NCBI GenBank assembly: GCA_021772935.1 | Contig: JAJFLA010000005.1 | Span: forward strand, 62,001-126,000 | Length of the DNA stretch: 64,000 nucleotides | Source of the DNA: Gammaproteobacteria bacterium | GTDB taxonomy: Bacteria > Pseudomonadota > Gammaproteobacteria > Xanthomonadales > SZUA-36 | Reading direction: 5' to 3' | Shown: one piece after another, positions 24,966 to 34,139 of the stretch | How the letters are laid out: the number at the start of each line of letters is the position of its first letter | Position numbering within the stretch: position 1 is the stretch's first letter | Translations under genes and position numbers: made by a program | The notes under the pieces: generated by a model | Databases searched by the model: none | What the model saw: the letters and a program-made list of their open reading frames with translations, nothing else | What the model was told of the DNA's origin: nothing

Positions 24966-26052
24966 TTGCACACCGGGAATGATCATACGCAAGCAATCTC
25001 TTACGGACAGCAGCACCCGCTTCACAGGTCGTTAAACGACCACCCAAATCCTGCGTACATTCAGCACTCTCAATACACTCTGAGAGCACCCGCTCAATAT
25101 GCTGTGCGGTCTCTTTCATACCCAGGCTGTAATCGAACATCATGGCAACCGATGCCAGCATCCCAAATGGATTGGCAATACCCTTGCCAGCGATATCCGG
25201 CGCAGAACCGTGTATGGGTTCATACAGACCAAACTTGCCGGTGCCCAGCGAAGCCGATGGCAACATACCCAAGGAGCCGACCAACATCGATGCTTCATCG
25301 GTGAGGATGTCACCGAACATGTTTTCGGTGACGATGACATCAAAGCGTGCGGGATTGGATATGAGATACATGGCGGCGGCATCAACCAGCATGAACTCAT
25401 AATGCACATCGGAGAAGTGTTCCTGCATGATCTGCGCTGTAATCCTGCGCCACAAACGCGAAGTCGCCAGAACATTGGCTTTATCTATCATGGTCAGCAT
25501 ACCGTTTCGTTCACGCGCAATATGACCAGCCTTGATAACGACACGTTCGATTTCTTCACGTGAATAGCTGCAGGAATCCGAAGCAAAATCGTCACCTTCC
25601 TGCTTTTCACCAAAATAGCTGCCGCCGGTTAATTCCCGCACCACCATCAGGTCCACCCCTTCCAGGTATTCGGCTTTTAGCGGGCTGGCATCGACCAGCT
25701 TTGAATGCACCCGGACCGGACGCAGGTTGGCATACAGACCCAGTTCTTTACGTATCTTCAGCAAGCCTTGCTCGGGTCGCTTTGCCGCTTTCGGGTCAGA
25801 CCATTTAGGGCCACCGACAGCGCCCAGCAAAATGGCATCCGCCTGACGGCAAACTGCCAGTGTTTCATCCGGTAATGGCTCACCGGTGGCATCTATTGCC
25901 GCACCACCAATCAATGCAGTTTGCAGGTCCAACGCTATACCACAGTTCCCGGCCAGGTCTCTGAGCAGCAATTCCGCTTCTGCTATTACTTCGGGCCCAA
26001 TCCCGTCACCGGGCAAAAGAACTATTTTTGCACTCGAGGTATTTGCACTCAT
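24958..26052 (-). CDS. leuB: 3-isopropylmalate dehydrogenase
   Basis: A 364-residue NAD-dependent decarboxylating dehydrogenase of leucine synthesis. LLPGDGIGPEV at the N-terminus, the substrate motif LRPVRVH and VTENMFGDILTDEASMLVGSLGMLPSASLG (metal-binding aspartates) identify LeuB; GSAPDIAGKGIANP is the NAD loop. It overlaps leuD by 4 bp (ATGA) and ilvA by 8 bp, so translation is coupled. Confidence 0.96.
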   Translation of the reverse strand: MSANTSSAKIVLLPGDGIGPEVIAEAELLLRDLAGNCGIALDLQTALIGGAAIDATGEPLPDETLAVCRQADAILLGAVGGPKWSDPKAAKRPEQGLLKIRKELGLYANLRPVRVHSKLVDASPLKAEYLEGVDLMVVRELTGGSYFGEKQEGDDFASDSCSYSREEIERVVIKAGHIARERNGMLTMIDKANVLATSRLWRRITAQIMQEHFSDVHYEFMLVDAAAMYLISNPARFDVIVTENMFGDILTDEASMLVGSLGMLPSASLGTGKFGLYEPIHGSAPDIAGKGIANPFGMLASVAMMFDYSLGMKETAQHIERVLSECIESAECTQDLGGRLTTCEAGAAVRKRLLAYDHSRCANG

Positions 26053-26636
26053 ATTCCGTTCTCGTATGCCTGGATGGCAGGTTCTGCCTGGCTAAGAAAA
26101 TCCAACCTGTCCAATCCGTGCAACAGGCAGTGACGTGCAAACGGGTCCATAGTGAATGGCCAGTTGTGCTGCTCGCCACTCTCCTCGCAGACAATGACAC
26201 AGCACCGCTCCAGATCAACGGTGATTTCCCCAGCGTCCATTTGCAGCAAACGGGCGTGTTGTTCAGGTTTCAGCACCACCGGCAACAGACCTGTATTTTG
26301 TGCGTTACTCTTGAATATATCAGCGATTTGCGAGCTGATGACAACCCGGAACCCAAAGCCCAGCAAGGCCCGTGGCGCATGCTCCCGCGATGACCCACAA
26401 CCGAAATTATGGCCACCGACCAAAATCGGACTGTGACGGGCGCGCGCCTGGTTCAAAACGTGTCCAGCCACCAATTCACCAGCATCGTCATAACGCCAGT
26501 CGGCAAAAGCACCTTCACCAATGTCATCAAAATTCGTGGCGGTAAGAAAGCGGCCAGGGATAATCTGATCCGTATCGATATTCTCCTGGGCCAGCACCAG
26601 TATATTTCCTGTCAGCCGCGTAAATGCTTGCATCAT
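26049..26636 (-). CDS. leuD: 3-isopropylmalate dehydratase small subunit
   Basis: A 195-residue partner of LeuC in isomerising 2- to 3-isopropylmalate. [14 protein letters not shown], the swivel-domain loop [15 protein letters not shown] and [10 protein letters not shown] are diagnostic. The ATG overlaps the leuC stop (ATGA); a second in-frame ATG follows immediately, so the start may be either. Confidence 0.95.
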   Translation of the reverse strand: MMQAFTRLTGNILVLAQENIDTDQIIPGRFLTATNFDDIGEGAFADWRYDDAGELVAGHVLNQARARHSPILVGGHNFGCGSSREHAPRALLGFGFRVVISSQIADIFKSNAQNTGLLPVVLKPEQHARLLQMDAGEITVDLERCCVIVCEESGEQHNWPFTMDPFARHCLLHGLDRLDFLSQAEPAIQAYENGI

Positions 26637-28063
26637 TCCCCCTCCTGTGTAGATTCGACTTCGCTAACCCCGGCCACTCGCCCCATAACGGCACACGCGG
26701 CTGCGGTTTCGGGGCTGGCCAGCATGGTGCGTGAACCTTTGCCCTGGCGACCTGCAAAATTACGATTTGAAGTAGAAACTGCTGTTTTTCCGGGCGGCAC
26801 AATGTCCCCGTTCATGGCCAGACACATTGAACAGCCTGCTAAACGCCACTCAGCACCGGCCGCCCGCACGACCTTGTCCAGACCTTCCAGTTCGGCCTGA
26901 CGTCGAATATTTTCCGAACCTGGTACAACCAGCATGCGTACATGTGGCGCAATTTTCCGACCACGTAAAACCTTTGCCGTTGCACGCAGGTCACTGATTC
27001 TGCCATTGGTACAGCTACCTACAAAAACGATATCCACTTTCCGCTCCGCAAGTGACTGTCCGCTACTCAGATCCATATACTCAAGCGCTTTTTGTTGTGA
27101 CGCATTCACCGCCACCGGCACCATTTCACCGATAGCCACAGACATGCCGGGGTCGGTACCGTAGGTAATGGTCGGGCGTATTGCCGACGCATCCAGACTA
27201 ATCTCGTGATCAAAATACGCAGATGGATCAGAAGCCAGTTTCAGCCATTTTTCTGCAGCAGCTTCAAAGGCTTCGCCTTGTGGTACTTTGCGCCGGCCAC
27301 GCAGATAATCAATCGTCACCTGGTCCGGTGCGATCATACCTGCCCTGGCGCCCGCTTCGATGGTCATATTGCACAACGTCATCCGGCTTTCCATATCGAG
27401 ACCTCGCACTGCCTCACCGGTATACTCGATGACGTGGCCCGTGCCGCCGTTCATGCCAATGTGATTGATGATGTACAGGGCCAGGTCCTTGGCGGTCACA
27501 CCGTTGCCCAATCTACCATCCAGATTGATACGCATGCTGCCTGGCTTGTTTTGTAACAGACACTGCCTCGCTAAAACGTGTCCTACCTCGGTCGTTCCGA
27601 TACCAAAAGCCAAGGCACCGAAAGCACCGTGGGTACTGGTATGACTATCACCGCAAACGATGGTCATACCCGGTTGTGTGGCCCCTAGCTCAGGACCCAT
27701 AACATGCACCACACCGCGTGACGGGCTGTCCCAGTCATGCAGTTCAATGCCAAATTCCTTACAGTTGTTGCGTAAGGTCTGCACCTGTCGCTGTGCCTGT
27801 TCGGTGATATAGGGCCGTCGCCCATCTTTGTCAGGAGGCAGGGTCGGTGTTGAATGATCGAGTGTCGCCAGGGTGCGCTCGGGGCAACGTACAGCGATGT
27901 CTTTTTCACGTAACAGGTCAAAACCCTGCGGTGAAGTCACCTCATGAACCAGGTGCAGATCGATGTAAAGAATCGCCGGTGTGGTTTCGCTTTGCGCTTG
28001 TACAAGATGTGTATTCCACAGCTTGTCAAACAATGATTGGGGTTGAGATTCAGGCGCAGACAC
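26633..28063 (-). CDS. leuC: 3-isopropylmalate dehydratase large subunit
   Basis: A 476-residue aconitase-type 4Fe-4S enzyme. The cluster cysteines lie in VGSCTNGR and [40 protein letters not shown] is the conserved substrate region. I place the start at a GTG (28063) six bases after AGGGGG, overlapping the ilvE end by 14 bp, because it gives a protein of the usual length starting just before [12 protein letters not shown]. Earlier ATG codons lie deep within ilvE. Confidence 0.93.
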   Translation of the reverse strand: MSAPESQPQSLFDKLWNTHLVQAQSETTPAILYIDLHLVHEVTSPQGFDLLREKDIAVRCPERTLATLDHSTPTLPPDKDGRRPYITEQAQRQVQTLRNNCKEFGIELHDWDSPSRGVVHVMGPELGATQPGMTIVCGDSHTSTHGAFGALAFGIGTTEVGHVLARQCLLQNKPGSMRINLDGRLGNGVTAKDLALYIINHIGMNGGTGHVIEYTGEAVRGLDMESRMTLCNMTIEAGARAGMIAPDQVTIDYLRGRRKVPQGEAFEAAAEKWLKLASDPSAYFDHEISLDASAIRPTITYGTDPGMSVAIGEMVPVAVNASQQKALEYMDLSSGQSLAERKVDIVFVGSCTNGRISDLRATAKVLRGRKIAPHVRMLVVPGSENIRRQAELEGLDKVVRAAGAEWRLAGCSMCLAMNGDIVPPGKTAVSTSNRNFAGRQGKGSRTMLASPETAAACAVMGRVAGVSEVESTQEGE

Positions 28064-29018
28064 CACTGACCCCCTGTGTGCTTGTTTCCGCACTCTTAAT
28101 CGCTTCCAACCAACCGAAACGATCTTCAGTGCTACCATCAAACAAGCCAAAAAAGGTCGACTGAATTTGCTCAGTCAATGGTCCACGACACCCATTTCCA
28201 ATATCCAGGTCATCCACCGAACGAATCGGTGTAATTTCAGCGGCTGTACCCGTAAAAAATAACTCATCCGCAAGATAAAGTGCTTCACGTGACAAATTCA
28301 TTTCACGTATTTCCAAACCCAGGGTGTGGGCCAGACGGATGACGCTGTCTCGTGTAATCCCGGCAAGGATCGACGCAGACTGTGGTGGTGTGATCAAGAC
28401 ATTGTCTTTGACCATAAACAAATTCTCACCGGCGCCTTCACTGAGCGTGCCATCCGGCGCCAAACCGATGCCTTCATCATAACCAAGACGGTGTGCTTCC
28501 ATGCTGATCAATTGGCTGGAAAGGTAATTACCACCTGCTTTGACACCTGCGGGAATGGTGTTGGGTGCAACCCGGTTCCAACTGGAAATACATACACGAG
28601 CACCATGCTCACGGGCTTCCTCGCCAAGGTATGCACCCCATTGCAAAGCTGCAATCGAAACATCAATGGGCAAACCCTGCTCCGGCGCGACACCGAGGGA
28701 ACCATAGCCCCGAAAGGCGACCGGGCGCAGGTAGGCGCTGGTCAGGCCATTACGCAAAATCAAGCCACAACACACATCGAACAAGGTATCGATATCATAG
28801 GGAATATCGAAACGGTATACCTTGGCCGAGTTATAAAGACGTTGCAGGTGTTCACGCATTCTGAATCCAACCGGCTCGCCTAAACGGTCATACACGCGGA
28901 TGCCTTCGAACACACTGGAGCCATAGTGAATGGCATGTGATAACACGTGTGTGGTCGCTTCATGCCACGGTATATATTTACCGTTATGCCAAATGATTTC
29001 TGTCTCGTTCATTGCCAT
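28050..29018 (-). CDS. ilvE: Branched-chain amino acid aminotransferase
   Basis: A 322-residue class IV PLP aminotransferase making Leu, Ile and Val from the oxoacids (and the reverse). [32 protein letters not shown] is the family N-terminus. The PLP lysine is in [11 protein letters not shown], and [11 protein letters not shown] and [11 protein letters not shown] are the other conserved blocks. The ATG at 29018 has AGAGAAG at good distance; upstream in-frame codons belong to the leuA 3' end. Confidence 0.94.
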   Translation of the reverse strand: MAMNETEIIWHNGKYIPWHEATTHVLSHAIHYGSSVFEGIRVYDRLGEPVGFRMREHLQRLYNSAKVYRFDIPYDIDTLFDVCCGLILRNGLTSAYLRPVAFRGYGSLGVAPEQGLPIDVSIAALQWGAYLGEEAREHGARVCISSWNRVAPNTIPAGVKAGGNYLSSQLISMEAHRLGYDEGIGLAPDGTLSEGAGENLFMVKDNVLITPPQSASILAGITRDSVIRLAHTLGLEIREMNLSREALYLADELFFTGTAAEITPIRSVDDLDIGNGCRGPLTEQIQSTFFGLFDGSTEDRFGWLEAIKSAETSTQGVSGVCA

Positions 29019-29046
29019 CGCCCATTCTTCTCTCAAGTGACCTTGT

Positions 29047-30591
29047 TCAAGCCGCGTCAGATTGTTTAATCTGCGCTGCACTACGTGTTGCACGGTTGAT
29101 AATTTCCAACAAGGCAGCAGCACAGGCCGCAACGATATCGGTCGACAAACCGTGCCCGCTGTATTCCACCCCATCTACAGTGGCGCGCATGCTGGCTTCG
29201 CCCTGAGCATCCTCGCCCAGCGATATGCTGCGCATGGCCAGGCTCAGTACCTTGATCTTGGTCTCGGTGACCAGTTCAAGTGCTTCTACCATCGCATCAA
29301 CTGGCCCGTCACCATCACCGGTGTGTGTACTGGTGGTGCCATCCTCATGTGCCAGGGTCAGGGATGCGGATGGTTCCGTTTCGCCATTGACGGCACTGAC
29401 AACGCTGAGCCAGTTCAGCGACCAGGGACCAATCGTACCGGTCTCATAGCCGGTAATGATGGCTTCGAGATCCGAATCAAAAACCCGTTTTTTAACATCT
29501 GCAAGCGCTTTGAAGCGCTCCATAATGGCTTCGACCTCACCCTCTTCCAGGTCATAACCCATATGTTTTGCACGATCCACAACCGCATGGCGACCACTGT
29601 GCTTGCCCAAAATCAGTTGTGAGCCCTTCAAACCAACATCCTCGGGCTTCATGATTTCGTAAGTATCACGTGATGCAAGCATGCCGTGTTGGTGAATGCC
29701 CGCCTCGTGGGCAAATGCATTTTCACCAACAATGGCCTTGTTACGAGGCACAAAATTTCCAGTCACGGCAGCCAGCAAGTGACTGGCGGCCATCAAGCGC
29801 TCGGTTTCAATACCAATTTCAATATCGTAATGGTCTGCACGGGTGCGCAGCGCCATCACGACTTCTTCCAGTGCACAATTGCCGGCCCTTTCACCAATAC
29901 CGTTGAGCGCACATTCGATCTGGGTCGCACCACCTTCTACCGCTGCCAGGGAGTTGGCAACGGCCAGTCCGAGATCATCATGGCAATGCGTGCTGACACG
30001 AACATTCTCAATCCCTGGAACGGTCTTGTTCAGCCAGCGAAATAAATCATACATTTCTGATGGGGTCGAATACCCCACTGTATCCGGAATGTTAACGGTG
30101 GTGGCCCCCGCTTCGATTACGGCTTGTAAAATATCGGCCAGATATTCCCTTTCAGTACGAATACCATCCTCGGCAGAAAACTCAACATCAGTACAGGCTT
30201 CCGCCGCCATCTTCACACCATTGACGGCATGACGCAGTACTTGCTCCCGACTCATGTTGAGCTTTTCACGACGATGAATCGGGCTGGTTGCAATAAAGGT
30301 ATGAATACGAGACTTTTGAGCGGGCTCCAGGGCTAAAATCGTACGTTCAATGTCACTTGGGATCGTCCGGCACAATGCAGCAATCACCGGACCCTGAATC
30401 TCGGATGCTATCGCCTGGACCGCATTAAAATCACCCGGTGATGCGGCCGGAAACCCGGCTTCAATGATGTCTACCTTCAAATCCGCCAACGCACGGGCCA
30501 CCCGCAGTTTCTGCCCCTGGCTCATACTGAAACCAGGACTCTGCTCGCCATCTCTGAGCGTGGTATCAAAAATATGGATTTTGCGGCTCAT
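29047..30591 (-). CDS. leuA: 2-isopropylmalate synthase
   Basis: A 514-residue enzyme condensing acetyl-CoA with 2-oxoisovalerate, the committed step to leucine. IFDTTLRDGEQSPG supplies the metal-binding aspartate and STHCHDDLGLAVANSLAA the histidines. GIGERAGNCALEEVVMAL completes the barrel. The C-terminal LeuA regulatory domain (about 390-510) is present, so feedback inhibition by leucine is expected. It starts immediately after the ilvM stop. Confidence 0.96.
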   Translation of the reverse strand: MSRKIHIFDTTLRDGEQSPGFSMSQGQKLRVARALADLKVDIIEAGFPAASPGDFNAVQAIASEIQGPVIAALCRTIPSDIERTILALEPAQKSRIHTFIATSPIHRREKLNMSREQVLRHAVNGVKMAAEACTDVEFSAEDGIRTEREYLADILQAVIEAGATTVNIPDTVGYSTPSEMYDLFRWLNKTVPGIENVRVSTHCHDDLGLAVANSLAAVEGGATQIECALNGIGERAGNCALEEVVMALRTRADHYDIEIGIETERLMAASHLLAAVTGNFVPRNKAIVGENAFAHEAGIHQHGMLASRDTYEIMKPEDVGLKGSQLILGKHSGRHAVVDRAKHMGYDLEEGEVEAIMERFKALADVKKRVFDSDLEAIITGYETGTIGPWSLNWLSVVSAVNGETEPSASLTLAHEDGTTSTHTGDGDGPVDAMVEALELVTETKIKVLSLAMRSISLGEDAQGEASMRATVDGVEYSGHGLSTDIVAACAAALLEIINRATRSAAQIKQSDAA

Positions 30592-30873
30592 TTATATTCT
30601 CCTGCTAATGGGCCGAATGCCCGGTGGCTGCAGCTTGCTTATCACAGCCGGTTTTAATTCAACATAAAACACATCATGTAGTCTTTCCAACTGGCGTTTG
30701 AGCAGATCCCCGGGACGAGTGGATGTCACACTCACCTTCATCACCCGACCATTACCGTCTGCTTCACTGACTGAACAGCTGTTAAGACTGAAACCCCTGC
30801 GCTCAATTAATCCCAGTGCCCTTATCACCGCACCTTCACAACTGCTTAACTGAATATGTAATGTGTGATTCAT
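30592..30873 (-). CDS. ilvM: Acetolactate synthase small regulatory subunit (IlvM type)
   Basis: A 93-residue single ACT domain protein (HTLHIQLSSCEGAVIRALGLIERRGFSLNSCSV ... DLLKRQLERLHDVFYVEL). Its length matches IlvM of isozyme II, not the 160-residue IlvH/IlvN. It sits between ilvG and leuA with 7- and 0-bp gaps, and should regulate and stabilise the catalytic subunit. Confidence 0.88.
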   Translation of the reverse strand: MNHTLHIQLSSCEGAVIRALGLIERRGFSLNSCSVSEADGNGRVMKVSVTSTRPGDLLKRQLERLHDVFYVELKPAVISKLQPPGIRPISRRI

Positions 30874-30880
30874 ATCTGTT

Positions 30881-32578
30881 CTACCTTCCCTTTACCGGGT
30901 TTGATCGCATCATCTTGTGATTGGGTTTACCGGGCGGAACCAGTGGCCAGACGTTGTCCATCGGGTCAATAGACACGTGCAGCAAGGCTGCCGCATCCGT
31001 ATTGAACAACCATTCAATGGCGTCGGAAACTTCCTCGGGTTTACTGATGGATTTGGACTGGATACCAAAAGCGCTTGCAACCGCTGAAAAATCTGGATTA
31101 TCGGAAAGATCAACCTCACTGTAGTTTCCGTCAAAGAACAATTCCTGCCATTGACGCACCAGACCGAGTGCCGAGTTATCAAATAGCAGGATCTTGACAT
31201 CAATCCCGTAGCGTTTAAGGGTGGCGAGCTCCTGAATGTTCATCATGATAGAACCATCACCGGAAACACACACCACGGTTGCTTCGGGTTTGGCAATCTT
31301 GGCTCCGATCGCTGCAGGTAGCCCATAACCCATCGTTCCCAGGCCACCGGATGAAATGTGATCCAGCGGATGGTCAAACTCACAGTGTTGTGCCACCCAC
31401 ATCTGGTGTTGTCCAACATCGCAGGTAATGGTCAGACCTTCAGGATGCGCCTGGGACATATCCCGTAGTAACTTGGGTGCATAGATGCCTTCAACGGGTG
31501 CATCGTAACGCCAGGCAAATTCTTTTTTCCAGCCTGCGCATTGCGCACACCAGCCCGGATTGGCTTTGCGTTCCGGTCTGATACCCTCCAGTGCTGGTGC
31601 CAGTTCGCTGACAATACCTACATCTGCTTTGCGTAATTTTGAAATTTCAGCGGCATCAATATCCAAATGGATGATGCGCGCCGATGGTGCAAATTGCGCC
31701 AGGTGTCCTGTCGCCCGATCATCAAAGCGCGCACCAACCACCATCAGCAGATCACAATTTTGCACTGCGTGATTGGCCGCACCATTGCCATGCATTCCCA
31801 GCATACCGACGAAACAGGCTGCGTCAGTCGGCATCACACCCAAACCCTTCAGTGTGGCTGTCACCGGTACACCAGTACGGGCGGCAAACTGACGGAATAC
31901 TTCAACCGAATCTGATATGGCAATACCACCACCAGCAATGACCAGGGGGCGCCTGGCTTGCGACAGCATCTTGCTGGCTGTCTCTAACGCCGTGGCATCC
32001 GGCAGACGCGCTTCGAGTGGTGCTGCGGGGGCAATGTCAACAACCGCACTCATCCCCGTTGAAATATCTTTAGGGAAATCGATCAGCACAGGACCCGGAC
32101 GACCACCTTGTGCGAGCTGAAATGCCTCGTTCACAATACGCGGAATATCGGCGACGCTTCGCACAATATAGCTATGTTTCACAATCGGCAGTGTGATACC
32201 GAAAATATCCACTTCCTGGAAAGCGTCGGTGCCCTGCAAGGCTGTCGGTACCTGTCCGGTGATAACGACCATGGGTACTGAATCCATAAACGCGTTGGCA
32301 ATGCCCGTAACCAGGTTAGTCGCACCGGGACCAGAAGTCGCCATACACACGCCTGCCTTTCTGGTAACCCGGCCATAGGCATCCGCTGCGAGTGCAGCAC
32401 CCTGTTCGTGCCGACATAAATAATGCCGTAAGCCAGAACCGACCAGTGCGTCGTACACGGGCATGATGGTGCCACCCGGATAGCCAAAGATTTGCTTCAC
32501 ACCGTTGCGTTCGAGTGCCTCGATGAGTATCTGTGACCCGCTACGTAATGCGGGCGCGATATGTGTAGATGGATTCAT
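30881..32578 (-). CDS. ilvG: Acetolactate synthase large subunit (IlvG type)
   Basis: A 565-residue TPP enzyme forming acetolactate or acetohydroxybutyrate. FGYPGGTIMPVYDAL, the catalytic Glu in CRHEQGAALAADAYGR, and the TPP motif GDGSIMMNIQELATLKRYG are present, with GTDAFQEVDIFG as in isozyme II. No frameshift is seen, unlike the broken ilvG of E. coli K-12. It lies 11 bp after ilvC. Confidence 0.94.
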   Translation of the reverse strand: MNPSTHIAPALRSGSQILIEALERNGVKQIFGYPGGTIMPVYDALVGSGLRHYLCRHEQGAALAADAYGRVTRKAGVCMATSGPGATNLVTGIANAFMDSVPMVVITGQVPTALQGTDAFQEVDIFGITLPIVKHSYIVRSVADIPRIVNEAFQLAQGGRPGPVLIDFPKDISTGMSAVVDIAPAAPLEARLPDATALETASKMLSQARRPLVIAGGGIAISDSVEVFRQFAARTGVPVTATLKGLGVMPTDAACFVGMLGMHGNGAANHAVQNCDLLMVVGARFDDRATGHLAQFAPSARIIHLDIDAAEISKLRKADVGIVSELAPALEGIRPERKANPGWCAQCAGWKKEFAWRYDAPVEGIYAPKLLRDMSQAHPEGLTITCDVGQHQMWVAQHCEFDHPLDHISSGGLGTMGYGLPAAIGAKIAKPEATVVCVSGDGSIMMNIQELATLKRYGIDVKILLFDNSALGLVRQWQELFFDGNYSEVDLSDNPDFSAVASAFGIQSKSISKPEEVSDAIEWLFNTDAAALLHVSIDPMDNVWPLVPPGKPNHKMMRSNPVKGR

Positions 32579-32589
32579 TCAGACTTACC

Positions 32590-33597
32590 TCAGGCCGCAC
32601 GGGCCTTTTTTGACTTGGCGATCCAGCTCATGCGTTCTCTAAGCTTGCGACCAGTGGTTTCAATCGGGTGCGCACGACGCTTGGCCAACATGGCCTTGTA
32701 GTTGTTAGAGCCGGATTTGTATTCATCCATCCACTGACGCGCAAAACTACCATCCTGGATGTCTTTCAGAACCTCCCGCATGCGATCCTTGACGGATTCA
32801 TCAAGGATGCGTGGGCCGGATACCAAATCACCATAGGATGCCGTATCAGAGATGAATTCATACATCTTGTCGACACCACCTTCGTACATCAGATCAACAA
32901 TCAACTTCAGCTCATGCAGACATTCAAAATAGGCTGCTTCCGGCTGGTAACCTGCTTCCACCAGGGTCTCAAAGCCATGGATCACCAGCTGGCTGGCACC
33001 ACCACACAAGACCGCCTGCTCTCCAAACAGATCGGTTTCGGTTTCTTCTGCAAAGGTGGTGTCCAAAACACCGGCCCGTGTACCACCAAGACCGTGCGCA
33101 TAGCTCAGTGCACGCTCGGCAGCTTCACCGCTGGCATCCTGGTGTACCGCACGCAGACACGGCACACCTCGGCCCTGCTGGTACTGGCGACGGACCAGGT
33201 CACCCGGTGACTTGGGCGCAACCATGATCACGTCCACGGATTGCGGCGGCGTAATTGCTCCAAAATGAACATTGAAACCGTGTGCAAACAGCAATGCATC
33301 GCCGTCTTTGAGCTTGTCCTTGATGTCTTCGAAAATTTGCGGTTGTGCCATATCCGGCATCAACATGCAGATAAGCTGCGCACGTTCGGCTGCCTGATCA
33401 AATGTCAACACTTCAAACCCACTGTCGGCAGCATCCTGTGCAGAAGGTCCGCCGGGGCGGGCACCGATGATCACTGTGTAACCACTATCACGCAGGTTTT
33501 GGGCATGGGCCTTGCCCTGGCTACCATAACCCAACACGGCAATAGTTTTCCCTTGTAGGGCATCGCGCTTTACATCTTCTTCGGTAAATAACTTCAT
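32590..33597 (-). CDS. ilvC: Ketol-acid reductoisomerase
   Basis: A 335-residue class I KARI that isomerises and reduces acetolactate with NADPH. The Rossmann motif is GYGSQGKAHAQNLRDSG, and the knotted domain carries FAEETETDLFGEQAVLCGG and ECLHELKLIVDLMYEGG (metal-binding acids). The ATG at 33597 follows GGAGGAAG; a frame starting 15 codons earlier lacks a better ribosome site. First structural gene of the operon, just past the attenuator. Confidence 0.96.
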   Translation of the reverse strand: MKLFTEEDVKRDALQGKTIAVLGYGSQGKAHAQNLRDSGYTVIIGARPGGPSAQDAADSGFEVLTFDQAAERAQLICMLMPDMAQPQIFEDIKDKLKDGDALLFAHGFNVHFGAITPPQSVDVIMVAPKSPGDLVRRQYQQGRGVPCLRAVHQDASGEAAERALSYAHGLGGTRAGVLDTTFAEETETDLFGEQAVLCGGASQLVIHGFETLVEAGYQPEAAYFECLHELKLIVDLMYEGGVDKMYEFISDTASYGDLVSGPRILDESVKDRMREVLKDIQDGSFARQWMDEYKSGSNNYKAMLAKRRAHPIETTGRKLRERMSWIAKSKKARAA

Positions 33598-33651
33598 TCG
33601 TTTACTTCCTCCAGGTTCATTGTTCGAATCGGTTCCAGTCATTCCACTGAT

Positions 33652-33730
33652 AAAAAAAAACCCCGCTTCCTTTCGGTTGCGGGGTTTTGCTGATCTTGTT
33701 TCTGGTCTTCTAGGCGATCAAAGCTACCCC
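33652..33730 (-). promoter_or_regulatory. Transcription attenuator of the ilv-leu operon
   Basis: On the minus strand, AAAACCCCGC and GCGGGGTTTT (33657-33688) form a terminator followed by nine T (33652-33660). The upstream segment 33716-33730 (GGGGTAGCTTTGATC) can pair with 33681-33695 (GATCAGCAAAACCCC), which includes the left arm of the terminator, so it would form an antiterminator. A ribosome finishing the leader peptide would cover 33716-33730 and allow termination. A ribosome stalled at Leu/Val/Ile codons would leave it free. Confidence 0.85.
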
Positions 33731-33772
33731 ACTGGTTGTTGGAATAATCACTAGCACTAGAAGCAGAGCCAT
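33710..33772 (-). CDS. ilvL: ilv operon leader peptide
   Basis: A 20-residue peptide MALLLVLVIIPTTSGVALIA. Ten residues are Leu, Val or Ile, with a continuous LLLVLVII run at positions 3-10. It lies between a good promoter and a terminator in front of ilvC, the arrangement of multivalent ilv attenuators. The only ribosome site is a weak GAAAG. A longer 69-codon frame covers the same stop, but its upstream part begins before the predicted transcription start and looks non-coding. Confidence 0.88.
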   Translation of the reverse strand: MALLLVLVIIPTTSGVALIA

Positions 33773-34139
33773 TGCTTTCAACGGGACAAGGCGAACAGCG
33801 ACGCAGGCCTCGCGGCTTGCTGTGCGTAAACGTTTGTCGAGTTGTTGCAATTGCTTGGACATGCTGGCTTTATCCCATTCTAAAAAAGCCCTGTCAACCA
33901 TTATTTTGTTTTTTCTCAAATCTGTTTGGCTGCCAATATCCTAATCCAACGTTTAATACGGTGGATTTTCAATCGCGACGAGGTGCCTATAAAACAGTAA
34001 TGAGGTACAATGAACGGCTGATTCCGGCAGGCTGTCGGGCAGTCTAATAGACCAAATTTCGTGTTATGCAAAGACTTGGAATTCAAGCTTGGTTTGCATG
34101 ACCATTTCCAAATGAAATTGATTCCTGGAGGATCATCTA
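33773..34139. other. Divergent regulatory region between ilv-leu and leucine degradation operons
   Basis: These 367 bp hold the ilv promoter (33869-33897), the 5' end of its leader, and the upstream region of the leucine dehydrogenase gene. Before that gene I see TGCAAA/TTTGCA (about 34066-34096), a small dyad ATTTC/GAAAT and the ribosome site TGGAGGATC. No copy of the palindrome at 2195 is present. Confidence 0.55.
33869..33897 (-). promoter_or_regulatory. Sigma-70 type promoter for the ilv-leu operon
   Basis: TTGACA (33897-33892) and GATAAA (33874-33869) separated by exactly 17 bp on the minus strand. Transcription would start near 33862, about 90 nt before the leader peptide. Confidence 0.75.

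Noticed and set aside
33710-33919. 69-residue frame before ilvC as a real protein
   Set aside because: Its upstream part overlaps the predicted promoter and -10 element; only the last 20 codons form a leader peptide.
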